A stretch of DNA of 17,447 nucleotides from positions 1 to 17,447 of the forward strand of contig CAMPBZ010000009.1 of assembly GCA_946641795.1 (NCBI GenBank). Reading direction: 5' to 3'. The position numbers and the translations under genes were made by a program. Below are positions 1 through 6,994 of the stretch, piece by piece. The DNA comes from an uncultured Clostridia bacterium (GTDB taxonomy: Bacteria; Bacillota; Clostridia; Oscillospirales; CAG-272). The notes under the pieces were generated by a model, which saw only the letters and a program-made list of their open reading frames with translations, was not told where the DNA came from and searched no databases. Position 1 is the first letter of the stretch. Every line of letters starts with the position of its first letter.

Positions 1-1
1 G

Positions 2-376
2 GAGCGCATTGCCGGGCAGGAGACTGCCAAAAAACTGGAAAAAGAATGCTTCCGTCTGACCACCGAGAACGAGCGCCTGAAAAAGCAGCTCGAATCGCTG
101 AAAATCGAGCTTAACGGTGTTCGTGAGGACAATGCCGTCATGCGGTCTATCCTGAACCGTACGCCCGGCGCGCCCGCTCCCGCCCCCGCTCCCGCCGAGG
201 AAGCCCCGGCCAAAAAGCCGGCGCCCGTAAATGCGGAGCAGCTCTCGGTCGAAATTCCCGCGGCACCCGCCGCCGAAGGCACAACCCCCACCACCGATGA
301 CCCCGCCGGAACGGATGGGAACAGCAAAGGTCACGTTGGCACCATGTTCGATTTGCTGACGTTCAGCGACGTCTGA
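2..376 (+). CDS. C-terminal part of a coiled-coil protein, possibly cell division protein ZapA (5' truncated)
   Basis: The reading frame is open from the window's left edge, so the start is missing; 124 residues are visible. Residues 1-50 are a charged, heptad-like coiled coil rich in Lys, Glu and Leu. Residues about 55-110 are a low-complexity linker of Ala, Pro and Glu. The last residues (GTMFDLLTFSDV) turn hydrophobic and end just before the U32 gene. Clostridial genomes often place zapA directly upstream of a U32 peptidase-family gene, and ZapA proteins end in a coiled coil; that is the reason for the suggested identity. The diagnostic N-terminal ZapA domain lies outside the window, so another coiled-coil protein is possible. 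The long Ala/Pro tail is unusual for a short ZapA. Only 7 bases separate it from the next gene, which suggests co-transcription. Confidence 0.5.
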   Translation, partial: ERIAGQETAKKLEKECFRLTTENERLKKQLESLKIELNGVREDNAVMRSILNRTPGAPAPAPAPAEEAPAKKPAPVNAEQLSVEIPAAPAAEGTTPTTDDPAGTDGNSKGHVGTMFDLLTFSDV

Positions 377-383
377 TTTTTCA

Positions 384-2393
384 ATGAACGGTCAAACACG
401 CAAAAAGCCGGAGCTTCTTTGCCCGGCGGGTTCGGCGCTTGCGCTGGATGCGGCCATTGAAGGGGGAGCCGACGCGGTCTATCTTGGCGGAACTGCTATG
501 AACGCGCGGATCCACGCCGGCAACTTTACGCCGGAAGCCCTTCGCGAGGCGGTCAAAAAAGCGCACGCCTACGGCGTAAAAATTTATTTGACTTTGAACA
601 CGCTGGTAACCGATTATGAGTTGCCAGCGTTTTTGGAAGCCGCTTACGACGCGGCGTCTGCCGGGGTGGACGCGCTGATCGTTGCCGATGCCGGCGGCGC
701 TATGGCCATCCGCCGCACCATTCCCGGGCTGGAATTGCACGCCAGCACGCAAATGTCGGGTCACAACGGCGAAATGGCAAAGCTGTTGCAGTCGCTCGGT
801 TTTTCGCGTATGGTGGCGGCCAGGGAGATCAGCGAGGAGAATTTGAAACTGCTCCTGCAAAACTCTCCCATTGAAACCGAGCTGTTTGTGCACGGCGCGC
901 TTTGCGTTTGCCATTCGGGGCAATGCCTGTTTTCCTCTATGGTGGGGGGCAGAAGCGGAAACCGCGGCGAATGCGCCCAGCCCTGCCGCTTGCCTTACGG
1001 CAAGGGCGAGTATCCGCTCTCGCTCAAAGACCTTTCTCTGGCAAATCATATTCCGAAATTGATCGCTCTCGGCGTGGCCTCGCTCAAAATCGAGGGGCGG
1101 ATGAAATCCCCCGAATACGTGCGGGACGTGACCGCGGTTTTTCGCCGGTTGCTGGATGAAAACCGCGCGGCAAACGCCGGGGAAATGCAAATTCTGACCG
1201 ACGCGTTCTCGCGCGAAGGGTTTACCGACGGGTATTTTACCGGCAACCTGAACGCCTCTATGTGCGGCGTTCGCAGGGAGGCCGACAAGGAAAGCTCGCG
1301 CCGGGTCATTTCTTTTGCCGGGTTGGCGAAAAAGGTCGAAATCGGTCTTTCGGCAAAGCTTTGGCAAAACGAGCCGGCAACCCTGACTTTGCAAAAAGGA
1401 AATCTTTCGGTCACCGTTGCGGGCGATCTTCCGCAACCGGCAAAAACCGCCCCGCTTTCCAAGGAGGACGTGGTGCGCAGCCTTTCGCGAATGGGCGGAA
1501 CGCCTTACCGCGTCGCAAGCGCGCAAATCGACCTGGAAGAGGGCATCATGCTGCCGGTCTCGCGGCTGAACGATTTGCGCCGCCGCGCCGTGGAGGCGCT
1601 GGACAAAGCGCAAATGCCGCCGGAGCGCAAGCGGTACCCAATGGAATGGGCAACCGGAACGCCCGAAATCTCCGAGCGGAGAACGGCAAGGTTTTACAAC
1701 CCGGAGCAGATCACAAAAACCGCGCGCACCTATTTTGAACGCATTTTTCTGCCGCTGGATCGTTATACGCCGCTTGCCGACGGCGTTGTTTTACCGGCAG
1801 TCATCTTTGACGGCGAGCTCCCGGCCGTCCGGCGGCTGTTGCAGGCCGCCAAAGCGCAGGGCGCCCGCTTTGCGTTGGTTGGCAATCTGGGGCATCTGGC
1901 GGTCGTGCGTGAGGTCGGGCTTGTTCCCGTTGGCGATTACCGGCTGAACATTACCAACCGCGAAAGCGCCGCGTTTTACCGGTCGCTCGGGTTGGAGGAG
2001 CCGATCCTTTCCCCCGAACTGACCCTTCCGCAACTGCGCGACATCGGCGGTGGCACGGCGGCCATCGTTTACGGCCGCATCCCGCTGATGACGCTGGAAC
2101 GCTGTGTTTCCAAAGAGGCGGGCGGTTGCCGCCTGTGCGAGCAGGGAAGGGCAAAACTGACCGACCGCAAGGGCGCTTCCTTCCCGGTTTTGCGCGAGTG
2201 GGAGCACCGCAATATCGTTTATAACAGTCTGCCAACCGCTATGCCGGATCGGCAGGATCAACTGGCAAAATACCGCGTAACCGCTTGGCATTTCCTGTTC
2301 TCGGTGGAAACGCCGGACGAGGTTGACGCAATCATCCGGGCATATCAAACCGGCGCGCCGCTCGGCCAACCAGTGCGCCGGATTGGAAGCTGA
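384..2393 (+). CDS. U32 family protein with DUF3656-type C-terminal region (RlhA/TrhP-like RNA hydroxylation protein)
   Basis: 669 residues. The N-terminal region (about 8-240) is the U32 barrel, beginning KPELLCPAGS and containing the family signature around 167-185 (ELFVHGALCVCHSGQCLFSS). Cysteines 174, 181, 197 and 201 have the spacing of the iron-sulfur ligands of E. coli TrhP/RlhA. The motif KIEGRMKSPEYV follows. The long C-terminal region is the DUF3656-type extension and carries a second cysteine group, C574, C582 and C585. Although named peptidases, characterised relatives take part in prephenate-dependent 5-hydroxylation of tRNA U34 (TrhP) or 23S rRNA C2501 (RlhA); the length and C-terminal extension resemble RlhA more, but the exact RNA target here is inferred. 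I see no good ribosome binding site before the ATG; translation may depend on coupling to the upstream gene 7 bases away. Confidence 0.9.
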   Translation: MNGQTRKKPELLCPAGSALALDAAIEGGADAVYLGGTAMNARIHAGNFTPEALREAVKKAHAYGVKIYLTLNTLVTDYELPAFLEAAYDAASAGVDALIVADAGGAMAIRRTIPGLELHASTQMSGHNGEMAKLLQSLGFSRMVAAREISEENLKLLLQNSPIETELFVHGALCVCHSGQCLFSSMVGGRSGNRGECAQPCRLPYGKGEYPLSLKDLSLANHIPKLIALGVASLKIEGRMKSPEYVRDVTAVFRRLLDENRAANAGEMQILTDAFSREGFTDGYFTGNLNASMCGVRREADKESSRRVISFAGLAKKVEIGLSAKLWQNEPATLTLQKGNLSVTVAGDLPQPAKTAPLSKEDVVRSLSRMGGTPYRVASAQIDLEEGIMLPVSRLNDLRRRAVEALDKAQMPPERKRYPMEWATGTPEISERRTARFYNPEQITKTARTYFERIFLPLDRYTPLADGVVLPAVIFDGELPAVRRLLQAAKAQGARFALVGNLGHLAVVREVGLVPVGDYRLNITNRESAAFYRSLGLEEPILSPELTLPQLRDIGGGTAAIVYGRIPLMTLERCVSKEAGGCRLCEQGRAKLTDRKGASFPVLREWEHRNIVYNSLPTAMPDRQDQLAKYRVTAWHFLFSVETPDEVDAIIRAYQTGAPLGQPVRRIGS

Positions 2394-2435
2394 CAAACGA
2401 AAAAACAAAAAACGAAAGAAGGAGGGGCTTGCACC

Positions 2436-3962
2436 GTGCTGCGCGCATTGATGGGAAAAATCAAGGAAGCGGCCTTTTCCGTTCTGCCCGTTACCGTAAT
2501 CGTTTTGTTGCTGAACCTGACGCCGCTGGTAGATGTTTCCTCCGGCGAAATGCTTGCGTTTTTGCTTGCCGCCGCGGCGTTGATTCTGGGTATGGCGCTC
2601 TTTACGCTGGGAGCCGATATGGCAATGACGCCGATGGGCGAACAGGTCGGCTCCGGCCTTTCCAAATCTAAAAATCTATGGCTTTTGTTGCTCGTTTGCT
2701 TTTTGCTGGGCGTTTTCGTTACCGTTGCCGAGCCGGATGTCTCGGTTCTGGCGGCGCAGGTTTCGGGAATGATCGATGGGAAAATCCTGATCCTTGCCGT
2801 TGGCGTTGGGGTCGGGCTTTTCCTGGTGCTTGCCGTTTTGCGCATTGTTATGCACATCCGGCTTTCTATGTTGTTGCTCTATTTCTACTTTTTCCTGTTT
2901 GCGCTGGCGGCGCTGGTTGCGGTGAATGGCGGGCTTTCCTTTTTGCCGGTCGCCTTTGATTCGGGCGGCGTTACCACGGGGCCAATCACCGTGCCGTTCA
3001 TTATGGCGCTCGGAGTTGGCGTTGCGGTCACGCTGGGCGGGAAGAACACCGGCGAAAACAGTTTCGGGCTTGTGGCGCTCTGCTCGGTGGGGCCGGTGCT
3101 TGCCGTGCTGATTTTGGGAATGACCATTAAAGGCTCGCCGGTTTACACGCCGGCGGATTACAGTTTGAGCGCGCACCTCGGCACCGCGTTCTGGAAAACG
3201 GTGTTGCGGATCGCCAAAGAGGTTGGCGTTTCGCTTGGGCTGATCGTGCTGTTCTTTGCGGTTTTGCAGGCGGCCTTCCTTCGCCTGCCGCGCCGCAAAC
3301 TCTACCAAATGGCAATCGGGATCGGGCACACCTTCCTGGGACTGGTCATCTTCCTTTCGGCGGCAACCGTCGGGTTTATGCCTATCGGGTATCAAATCGG
3401 CGCACAGCTGGCAAAAAGCAATTCGGTGCTGCTTCCGGTATTTGGCTTTTTGCTCGGTTTGGTGGTCGTTTTTGCCGAGCCGGCCATTCACGTACTGAAC
3501 CGGCAGGTGGAGGGCGTTACCAACGGCGGCGTCAGCAAAAGATCAATGCTCATCGCGCTTTCGGTGGGCGTGGGACTTTCCATCGGGCTTTCTATGTTGC
3601 GTATTTTGCTGGGGTTTAGCATTTTGTATTATCTTGTGCCCGGGTTTCTCATTTCCCTTGGGCTTTCCTTCTTCGTGCCAAAGCTTTATACGGCAATCGC
3701 GTTCGATTCGGGCGGCGTTGCCAGCGGGCCGCTGACCTCCGGCTTTATTTTGCCGTTTGCAATCGGCGCCGCCGCGGCGCTCGGTGGGAATGAAACGATT
3801 ATGGGCAATGCGTTCGGCATTGTGGCAATGGTGGCAATGACGCCGCTGATCACCATTCAATTCCTCGGCTTCCGCGCCGTTGTCGCCAAGCGGATGCGCG
3901 AAAAGAGGGCAATGAAAAAGATTTTGGCGGCCGACGATGAACAAATCATCAACTTTATGTAA
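2436..3962 (+). CDS. DUF1538 family multi-pass membrane protein with two repeats (putative cation/proton antiporter)
   Basis: 508 residues, almost entirely hydrophobic, with about a dozen predicted membrane segments. It has two homologous halves. Each contains an AEP motif (AEPDVSVL at 98-105 and AEPAIHVL at 347-354) and, about 76 residues later, a Gly-rich FDSGG motif (FDSGGVTTGPIT from 174 and FDSGGVASGPLT from 423). This paired pattern identifies a fused two-domain DUF1538 protein. In a halophilic Halomonas, a two-gene DUF1538 pair (UmpAB) was reported to act as a cation/proton antiporter; the substrate here is unknown. Translation starts at GTG 2436, preceded by AAGGAGGGG at 2419-2427, an 8-base spacing. 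Fifteen bases separate it from the first PII-like gene, and a membrane transporter next to PII-like genes suggests nucleotide-responsive gating. Confidence 0.87.
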   Translation: MLRALMGKIKEAAFSVLPVTVIVLLLNLTPLVDVSSGEMLAFLLAAAALILGMALFTLGADMAMTPMGEQVGSGLSKSKNLWLLLLVCFLLGVFVTVAEPDVSVLAAQVSGMIDGKILILAVGVGVGLFLVLAVLRIVMHIRLSMLLLYFYFFLFALAALVAVNGGLSFLPVAFDSGGVTTGPITVPFIMALGVGVAVTLGGKNTGENSFGLVALCSVGPVLAVLILGMTIKGSPVYTPADYSLSAHLGTAFWKTVLRIAKEVGVSLGLIVLFFAVLQAAFLRLPRRKLYQMAIGIGHTFLGLVIFLSAATVGFMPIGYQIGAQLAKSNSVLLPVFGFLLGLVVVFAEPAIHVLNRQVEGVTNGGVSKRSMLIALSVGVGLSIGLSMLRILLGFSILYYLVPGFLISLGLSFFVPKLYTAIAFDSGGVASGPLTSGFILPFAIGAAAALGGNETIMGNAFGIVAMVAMTPLITIQFLGFRAVVAKRMREKRAMKKILAADDEQIINFM

Positions 3963-3977
3963 AAGGAGGGCGCAAAG

Positions 3978-4406
3978 ATGAGTTATGGATCGGCTTCACA
4001 GGGCAAACAACCCGGCCGCGGCGCGCCTTCCCAGGTTTCGGCGGTCAAAAAGTTAAAACTGCTGGTCACCATCGTCAACAAAAACAAAGCCGAATTTTAT
4101 GTGGACTATCTGCAATCTTTCGGCGCCAATTTGCAGTTGCTGATGCGCGCGCAGGGAACGGCCGGCTCGGAAATGCTCTACTATATGGGACTGGAAGAAT
4201 CCGAAAAAACGGTGCTGTTCAGCATTGTGCGCGAGGATCACGCGGCCCGCGCGCTGGCGGGGTTGGAGGAAAAGTTCAAAACCATTCGCGGCGGCAAGGG
4301 CATTGCCTATACCGTGCCGCTGACCGGTGTGATCGGTGCGGCGATTTATCAATTCCTGTCCAATCAGAACGGGACGGAAAAGGAGGAGTTTGGCGATGCG
4401 GTTTGA
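3978..4406 (+). CDS. PII-like signalling protein, first of a tandem pair
   Basis: 142 residues. A disordered Gly/Ser/Gln-rich lead of about 24 residues precedes a ferredoxin-like PII core. Core landmarks are the first strand (KLLVTIV, 27-33), RAQGTA (57-62) where PII proteins begin the T-loop, and GGKGIAYTVPLTGVIG (105-120), which matches the canonical GDGKIF...PV segment. The T-loop is short, and no uridylylation-type tyrosine context is evident, so canonical GlnD-type modification is unlikely. PII-fold trimers usually bind adenine nucleotides and gate transporters or enzymes; the DUF1538 gene 15 bases upstream is the obvious partner (inference). The start has AAGGAGG at 3963-3969. Its end overlaps the next gene by 11 bases. 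Confidence 0.82.
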   Translation: MSYGSASQGKQPGRGAPSQVSAVKKLKLLVTIVNKNKAEFYVDYLQSFGANLQLLMRAQGTAGSEMLYYMGLEESEKTVLFSIVREDHAARALAGLEEKFKTIRGGKGIAYTVPLTGVIGAAIYQFLSNQNGTEKEEFGDAV

Positions 4407-4713
4407 ATATGAAATGATCGTTTGTATTGTCAACACAGGGTTCAGCGAGGCGGTTATGGACGCCGCCAAAGAGATCGGCGCACGGGGCGGAACGGTCATT
4501 TCGGCAAGAGGAACGGCCGCCAAGGAGGCGGAACGGATCTTTCAAATCACCATTCAGCCCGAAAAAGAAATTGTAATTATTCTGGTGCCGGCCAAAATCC
4601 GGGACGACATTCTGCACGCCGTTTACAGGAGCGTGGGATTGAACACGCCGGGGCAGGGAATTGCATTCTCCCTCCCGGTGGACGGCGTTGTGGGACTGGC
4701 ACAGGAAAAATAA
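4396..4713 (+). CDS. PII-like signalling protein, second of a tandem pair
   Basis: 105 residues. It has the same landmarks as the preceding protein: strand YEMIVCIVN (5-13), SARGTA (36-41) and PGQGIAFSLPVDGVVG (85-100). The segment between SARGTA and the next strand (FQITIQ) is only about seven residues, so the T-loop is very short. I chose ATG 4396 over an upstream in-frame ATG at 4336 because AAAGGAGGAG ends just before it and because the PII core begins at residue 5. The start lies inside the preceding gene (11-base overlap), a sign of translational coupling and of a fixed ratio of the two proteins. The two differ enough to suggest specialised subunits, perhaps a heteromer or two sensors for the same DUF1538 transporter. 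Confidence 0.82.
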   Translation: MRFEYEMIVCIVNTGFSEAVMDAAKEIGARGGTVISARGTAAKEAERIFQITIQPEKEIVIILVPAKIRDDILHAVYRSVGLNTPGQGIAFSLPVDGVVGLAQEK

Positions 4714-4737
4714 AAAGACAGAAAGAGGAAATTCGTT

Positions 4738-5187
4738 ATGCGTATGCTGGAAGCAAAGTATTTAGGGCTTTACAAGCAGGTGGAGGCGGTTTGCGTTGAG
4801 CGTCTTTCCGGAAAGTACGGGGTAACCGAATACATTACCCATATGGAAAACGCGGGCAATGAAAAGGCGCGCGTTCCGGGCTGGGATGTTGCCTATAAAA
4901 AACTGAAACATCTGCGCTGGATCCGCACCAAAATCGCCCATGAAACCGGGGATTCGGAATGCTCCAAAGAGGATTATCGGGATCTCAAAGCCTTTCAAAA
5001 GCTGTTAAAACGCAAAAAAGACCCGCTTTCCCTGTTGCAGCAGGTCAAAAGCGGGAAAAAGGTCAAAATGCCGCGCGGCGCTCTGGGGCAAAAGCAGAGC
5101 GGTGGCGCCGCAAAGGTTCTGGTCGGGGTGCTGGTGGTTGCCGTGCTGGCGGTTGCCGCGTTCCTGCTGTTCAAGTTTTTGCGTTGA
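4738..5187 (+). CDS. Small tail-anchored protein with HEPN-like R-x4-H motif
   Basis: 149 residues in three parts. Residues 1-98 are mostly helical and charged and contain R63-T-K-I-A-H68-E, preceded by KKLKHLRWI; this fits the R-x4-6-H motif and helix context of HEPN domains, many of which are RNases, although some are inactive. Residues 99-124 are a basic, Gly/Ser/Lys-rich linker. Residues 126-146 are one hydrophobic segment ending in FKFLR, so the protein is probably anchored by its C-terminus with the helical domain in the cytoplasm. There is no signal peptide. AGAGGA at 4724-4729 precedes ATG 4738; a second in-frame ATG lies at 4744. It follows the second PII-like gene by 24 bases and is probably in the same operon. 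I do not know a named function; the HEPN assignment rests on one motif and predicted helices. Confidence 0.7.
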   Translation: MRMLEAKYLGLYKQVEAVCVERLSGKYGVTEYITHMENAGNEKARVPGWDVAYKKLKHLRWIRTKIAHETGDSECSKEDYRDLKAFQKLLKRKKDPLSLLQQVKSGKKVKMPRGALGQKQSGGAAKVLVGVLVVAVLAVAAFLLFKFLR

Positions 5188-5190
5188 CCG

Positions 5191-5835
5191 TTAAAGCACC
5201 GCGCTTGTCAGGCGGTATCCTTTTCCGTATTCCGAAAGGATCAAATTGGGCAGGCCGAGCGCCGCGGCGCGCTTGTTGATGCGTGAGATTTGCACCGAAA
5301 GATTGGCCGTTTTCTGCTTTCCTTCGGGAAAGCAGAGGAGCAAAAGATCGTCGGCCGAAACGGTTTCGGGCGCAAAGGCGAACAAACAACGCAAAATGGC
5401 GGCCTCGCGCCCGGAAAGCGGGAGTGGGTAGCCCAAAAGCGTTGCGGTATTTGCGCCGAGCGGCAACGAGAGCGAAAAGGTTGAAAAATCGTATTGCCAG
5501 CCAACCGTTTTGCCAATAAAGGCGAGCATTCCGTGGGCCAGCTCCGAAAGGGAGCCGCGGTCGCGGAGCATTTCCGCCGGCGCGTTGGGAAGGTCGTTTT
5601 GCGCGGCAATCAGCAGCATCGGCAGGTCGGGGTATTCCGCGCGCAGGTCAGCCGCCAGCCGTTCGGCGGCGGAAAGATTTGGAACGCCGTCCAGAATTGC
5701 ACCGCTGATCTTCTTTTCGCGGGCGAAAAACCGGGCGGTTTCGCAGGGGCAGGCATAGGTAAATATGCCTGCCGGCAGAAAATGAGAAACCGGCAGACCG
5801 CGAACGGTTTGCCGGTCGGAAACGAGCAAAATCAT
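5191..5835 (-). CDS. OmpR/PhoB-type winged-helix regulator with an atypical receiver-like N-terminus
   Basis: 214 residues. The C-terminal part (about 120-210) is a winged-helix DNA-binding domain: LPLSGREAAILRCLF, the recognition-helix region TANLSVQISRINKRA (177-191), and the wing SEYGKGYRL. The N-terminal part (1-105) begins ILLVSD and alternates strands and helices like a receiver. D49 could be the phospho-acceptor, but the usual second acidic residue at the start and the conserved late Thr/Ser and Lys are not evident, so it may be a pseudo-receiver that does not depend on phosphorylation. No histidine kinase gene is nearby. The start codon overlaps the stop of the glucokinase gene as ATGA (5832-5835), so it is translationally coupled to glcK and may regulate that operon. 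Its 3' end is only 3 bases from the convergent HEPN-like gene. Confidence 0.82.
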   Translation of the reverse strand: MILLVSDRQTVRGLPVSHFLPAGIFTYACPCETARFFAREKKISGAILDGVPNLSAAERLAADLRAEYPDLPMLLIAAQNDLPNAPAEMLRDRGSLSELAHGMLAFIGKTVGWQYDFSTFSLSLPLGANTATLLGYPLPLSGREAAILRCLFAFAPETVSADDLLLLCFPEGKQKTANLSVQISRINKRAAALGLPNLILSEYGKGYRLTSAVL

Positions 5836-6803
5836 AACGAAAGCTCCATACCCAATACTGCGGCGCCGATGATCCCGGCGTCGTTTTTTAACGTTGCAAT
5901 GCGAATTTCGCTGTTCGGCGCGTATGCCGAGCCGTAGGTCTGCTCCCGGACGTCGTCTTTCAGCAGGTCCACCAGCGGTTGACCCTCGTTGGAAATGCCA
6001 CCGCCGATCAAAATGACTTCCGGTTGGAAAATGTTGATCATATTTGCCAGCCCGACGGCAAGGTATTTGGTGTATTCCTTTACCACTTCGGTTCCCGCAG
6101 GGTCGCCCGCACGCATTGCGTCAAACGCCGTTCTGCCGTTGATACGGCCTTTTTGGGCAACCAGATCGGTCATTTTCGTCGGTCGGCCGTTCTTTTCGCA
6201 TTCTTCCAGCTTTTCCGCCGTGGTGCGGATCAGCCCGGTGGCCGAGGAGTAGGTCTCCCAGCAGCCGTGTCTGCCGCAGGAGCAAAGGCGGCCGTCTACG
6301 CAAATCACCGTATGTCCCAGCTCGCCGCCCGCCGAGTTAAATCCCTTGTAGATCTTTCCGTCGGTCACAATCCCGCCGCCAACGCCGGTTCCCAGCGTTA
6401 CCATAATGGCGTTGCGGCAGCCCTTTGCGGCGCCGGCGACCACCTCGCCCCAAGCGGCGGCGTTCGCGTCGTTTTCCAGGTAGATTTCGGCAACCGGAAC
6501 CCGTTTGCGCAAAAGCGAGACCATTGGAAAGTTTTTCATTTTGATATTGTTGGAATAAACCACCATTCCGCTTTCCTGATCCACCAGCCCCGGCGCGGCA
6601 ATCCCAATCGACGTCACCTCGGTCAGGGCAACGCCGGCCTCTTTACAAACCGCCTCGCAAAGGGCGGCAATGTCGGCAACAATCTCCTCGTTCGGTCTTC
6701 CGGTAAGGGTGGGCGTGCTCTTTTTGGAGAGAATTTCAAATTTTTCGTTTACCAGTCCCACGGCAATGTTGGTGCCGCCAAGATCAATTCCAATCCGGTA
6801 CAT
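5832..6803 (-). CDS. glcK: ROK family glucokinase
   Basis: 323 residues, normal length for the family. DLGGTN at 7-12 is the phosphate-binding loop. END (110-112) supplies the probable catalytic base D112. TLGTGVGGG is at 136-144. GELGH (160-164) together with C174, C176 and C181 (CSCGRHGCWE) forms the ROK zinc site. There is no N-terminal helix-turn-helix, so it is a kinase and not a ROK repressor. The expected reaction is ATP-dependent phosphorylation of glucose to glucose 6-phosphate in the cytoplasm; related sugars cannot be excluded. AGGAGA precedes the ATG at 6803. A consensus promoter lies upstream at 6847-6875. The downstream regulator overlaps by 4 bases. Confidence 0.93.
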   Translation of the reverse strand: MYRIGIDLGGTNIAVGLVNEKFEILSKKSTPTLTGRPNEEIVADIAALCEAVCKEAGVALTEVTSIGIAAPGLVDQESGMVVYSNNIKMKNFPMVSLLRKRVPVAEIYLENDANAAAWGEVVAGAAKGCRNAIMVTLGTGVGGGIVTDGKIYKGFNSAGGELGHTVICVDGRLCSCGRHGCWETYSSATGLIRTTAEKLEECEKNGRPTKMTDLVAQKGRINGRTAFDAMRAGDPAGTEVVKEYTKYLAVGLANMINIFQPEVILIGGGISNEGQPLVDLLKDDVREQTYGSAYAPNSEIRIATLKNDAGIIGAAVLGMELSL

Positions 6804-6846
6804 CGGTTTCTCCTATCTTTATCAATCAAGTTGTTTTCCGCTTTTC

Positions 6847-6875
6847 ATTATATCTTTTTTGTAGAATTTCGTCAA
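6847..6875 (-). promoter_or_regulatory. Sigma-A promoter of glcK-regulator operon
   Basis: Reading the minus strand, TTGACG (6875-6870) and TATAAT (6852-6847) are separated by exactly 17 bases. This predicts transcription starting about 6840 and a leader of roughly 37 bases before glcK. It is divergent from the promoter at 6923-6951. Confidence 0.85.
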
Positions 6876-6887
6876 GGGCTTTTTGAT

Positions 6888-6911
6888 AAAATGCAAAAAA
6901 ACCTGCATTTT
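6888..6911. promoter_or_regulatory. Inverted repeat midway between divergent promoters (candidate operator)
   Basis: AAAATGCA (6888-6895) and TGCATTTT (6904-6911) form a perfect 8-bp inverted repeat around an 8-base spacer. Its centre (6899.5) lies 12-13 bases from the -35 element of each flanking promoter. The position suggests a binding site for a dimeric regulator acting on both operons. The binding protein is unknown; the regulator encoded in the glcK operon is one candidate, although OmpR-type proteins more often use direct repeats. Confidence 0.5.
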
Positions 6912-6922
6912 CGGAAAACCGC

Positions 6923-6951
6923 TTGCAATATCGGGTGTTTTCTATTATAAT
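6923..6951 (+). promoter_or_regulatory. Sigma-A promoter of DUF6062-mnmM operon
   Basis: TTGCAA (6923-6928) and TATAAT (6946-6951) are spaced by 17 bases. The predicted start of transcription is near 6958, which leaves a leader of about 37 bases before the ATG at 6995. Confidence 0.85.
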
Positions 6952-6994
6952 GAAGGGGAGAATTGGCGTTCAAAAACCGAAAGGATCAACCAAT

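Noticed and set aside
381..1613. Minus-strand frame of 410 codons opposite the U32 gene
   Set aside because: Low-information Arg/Gln/His-rich translation; the plus strand encodes a clear U32 protein.
4336..4395. Upstream ATG for the second PII-like gene
   Set aside because: It would add 20 residues that are out of frame with the first PII gene's coding sense and do not fit the PII core; the strong AAAGGAGG site serves ATG 4396.
5979..6950. Plus-strand frame of 323 codons opposite glcK
   Set aside because: Same length range as glcK by coincidence of its codon bias; no domain, and it crosses both divergent promoters.
6923..6994. TTG-initiated N-terminal extension of the DUF6062 protein
   Set aside because: The TTG is the -35 element of the promoter and the segment precedes the predicted transcription start; ATG 6995 has a proper ribosome binding site.
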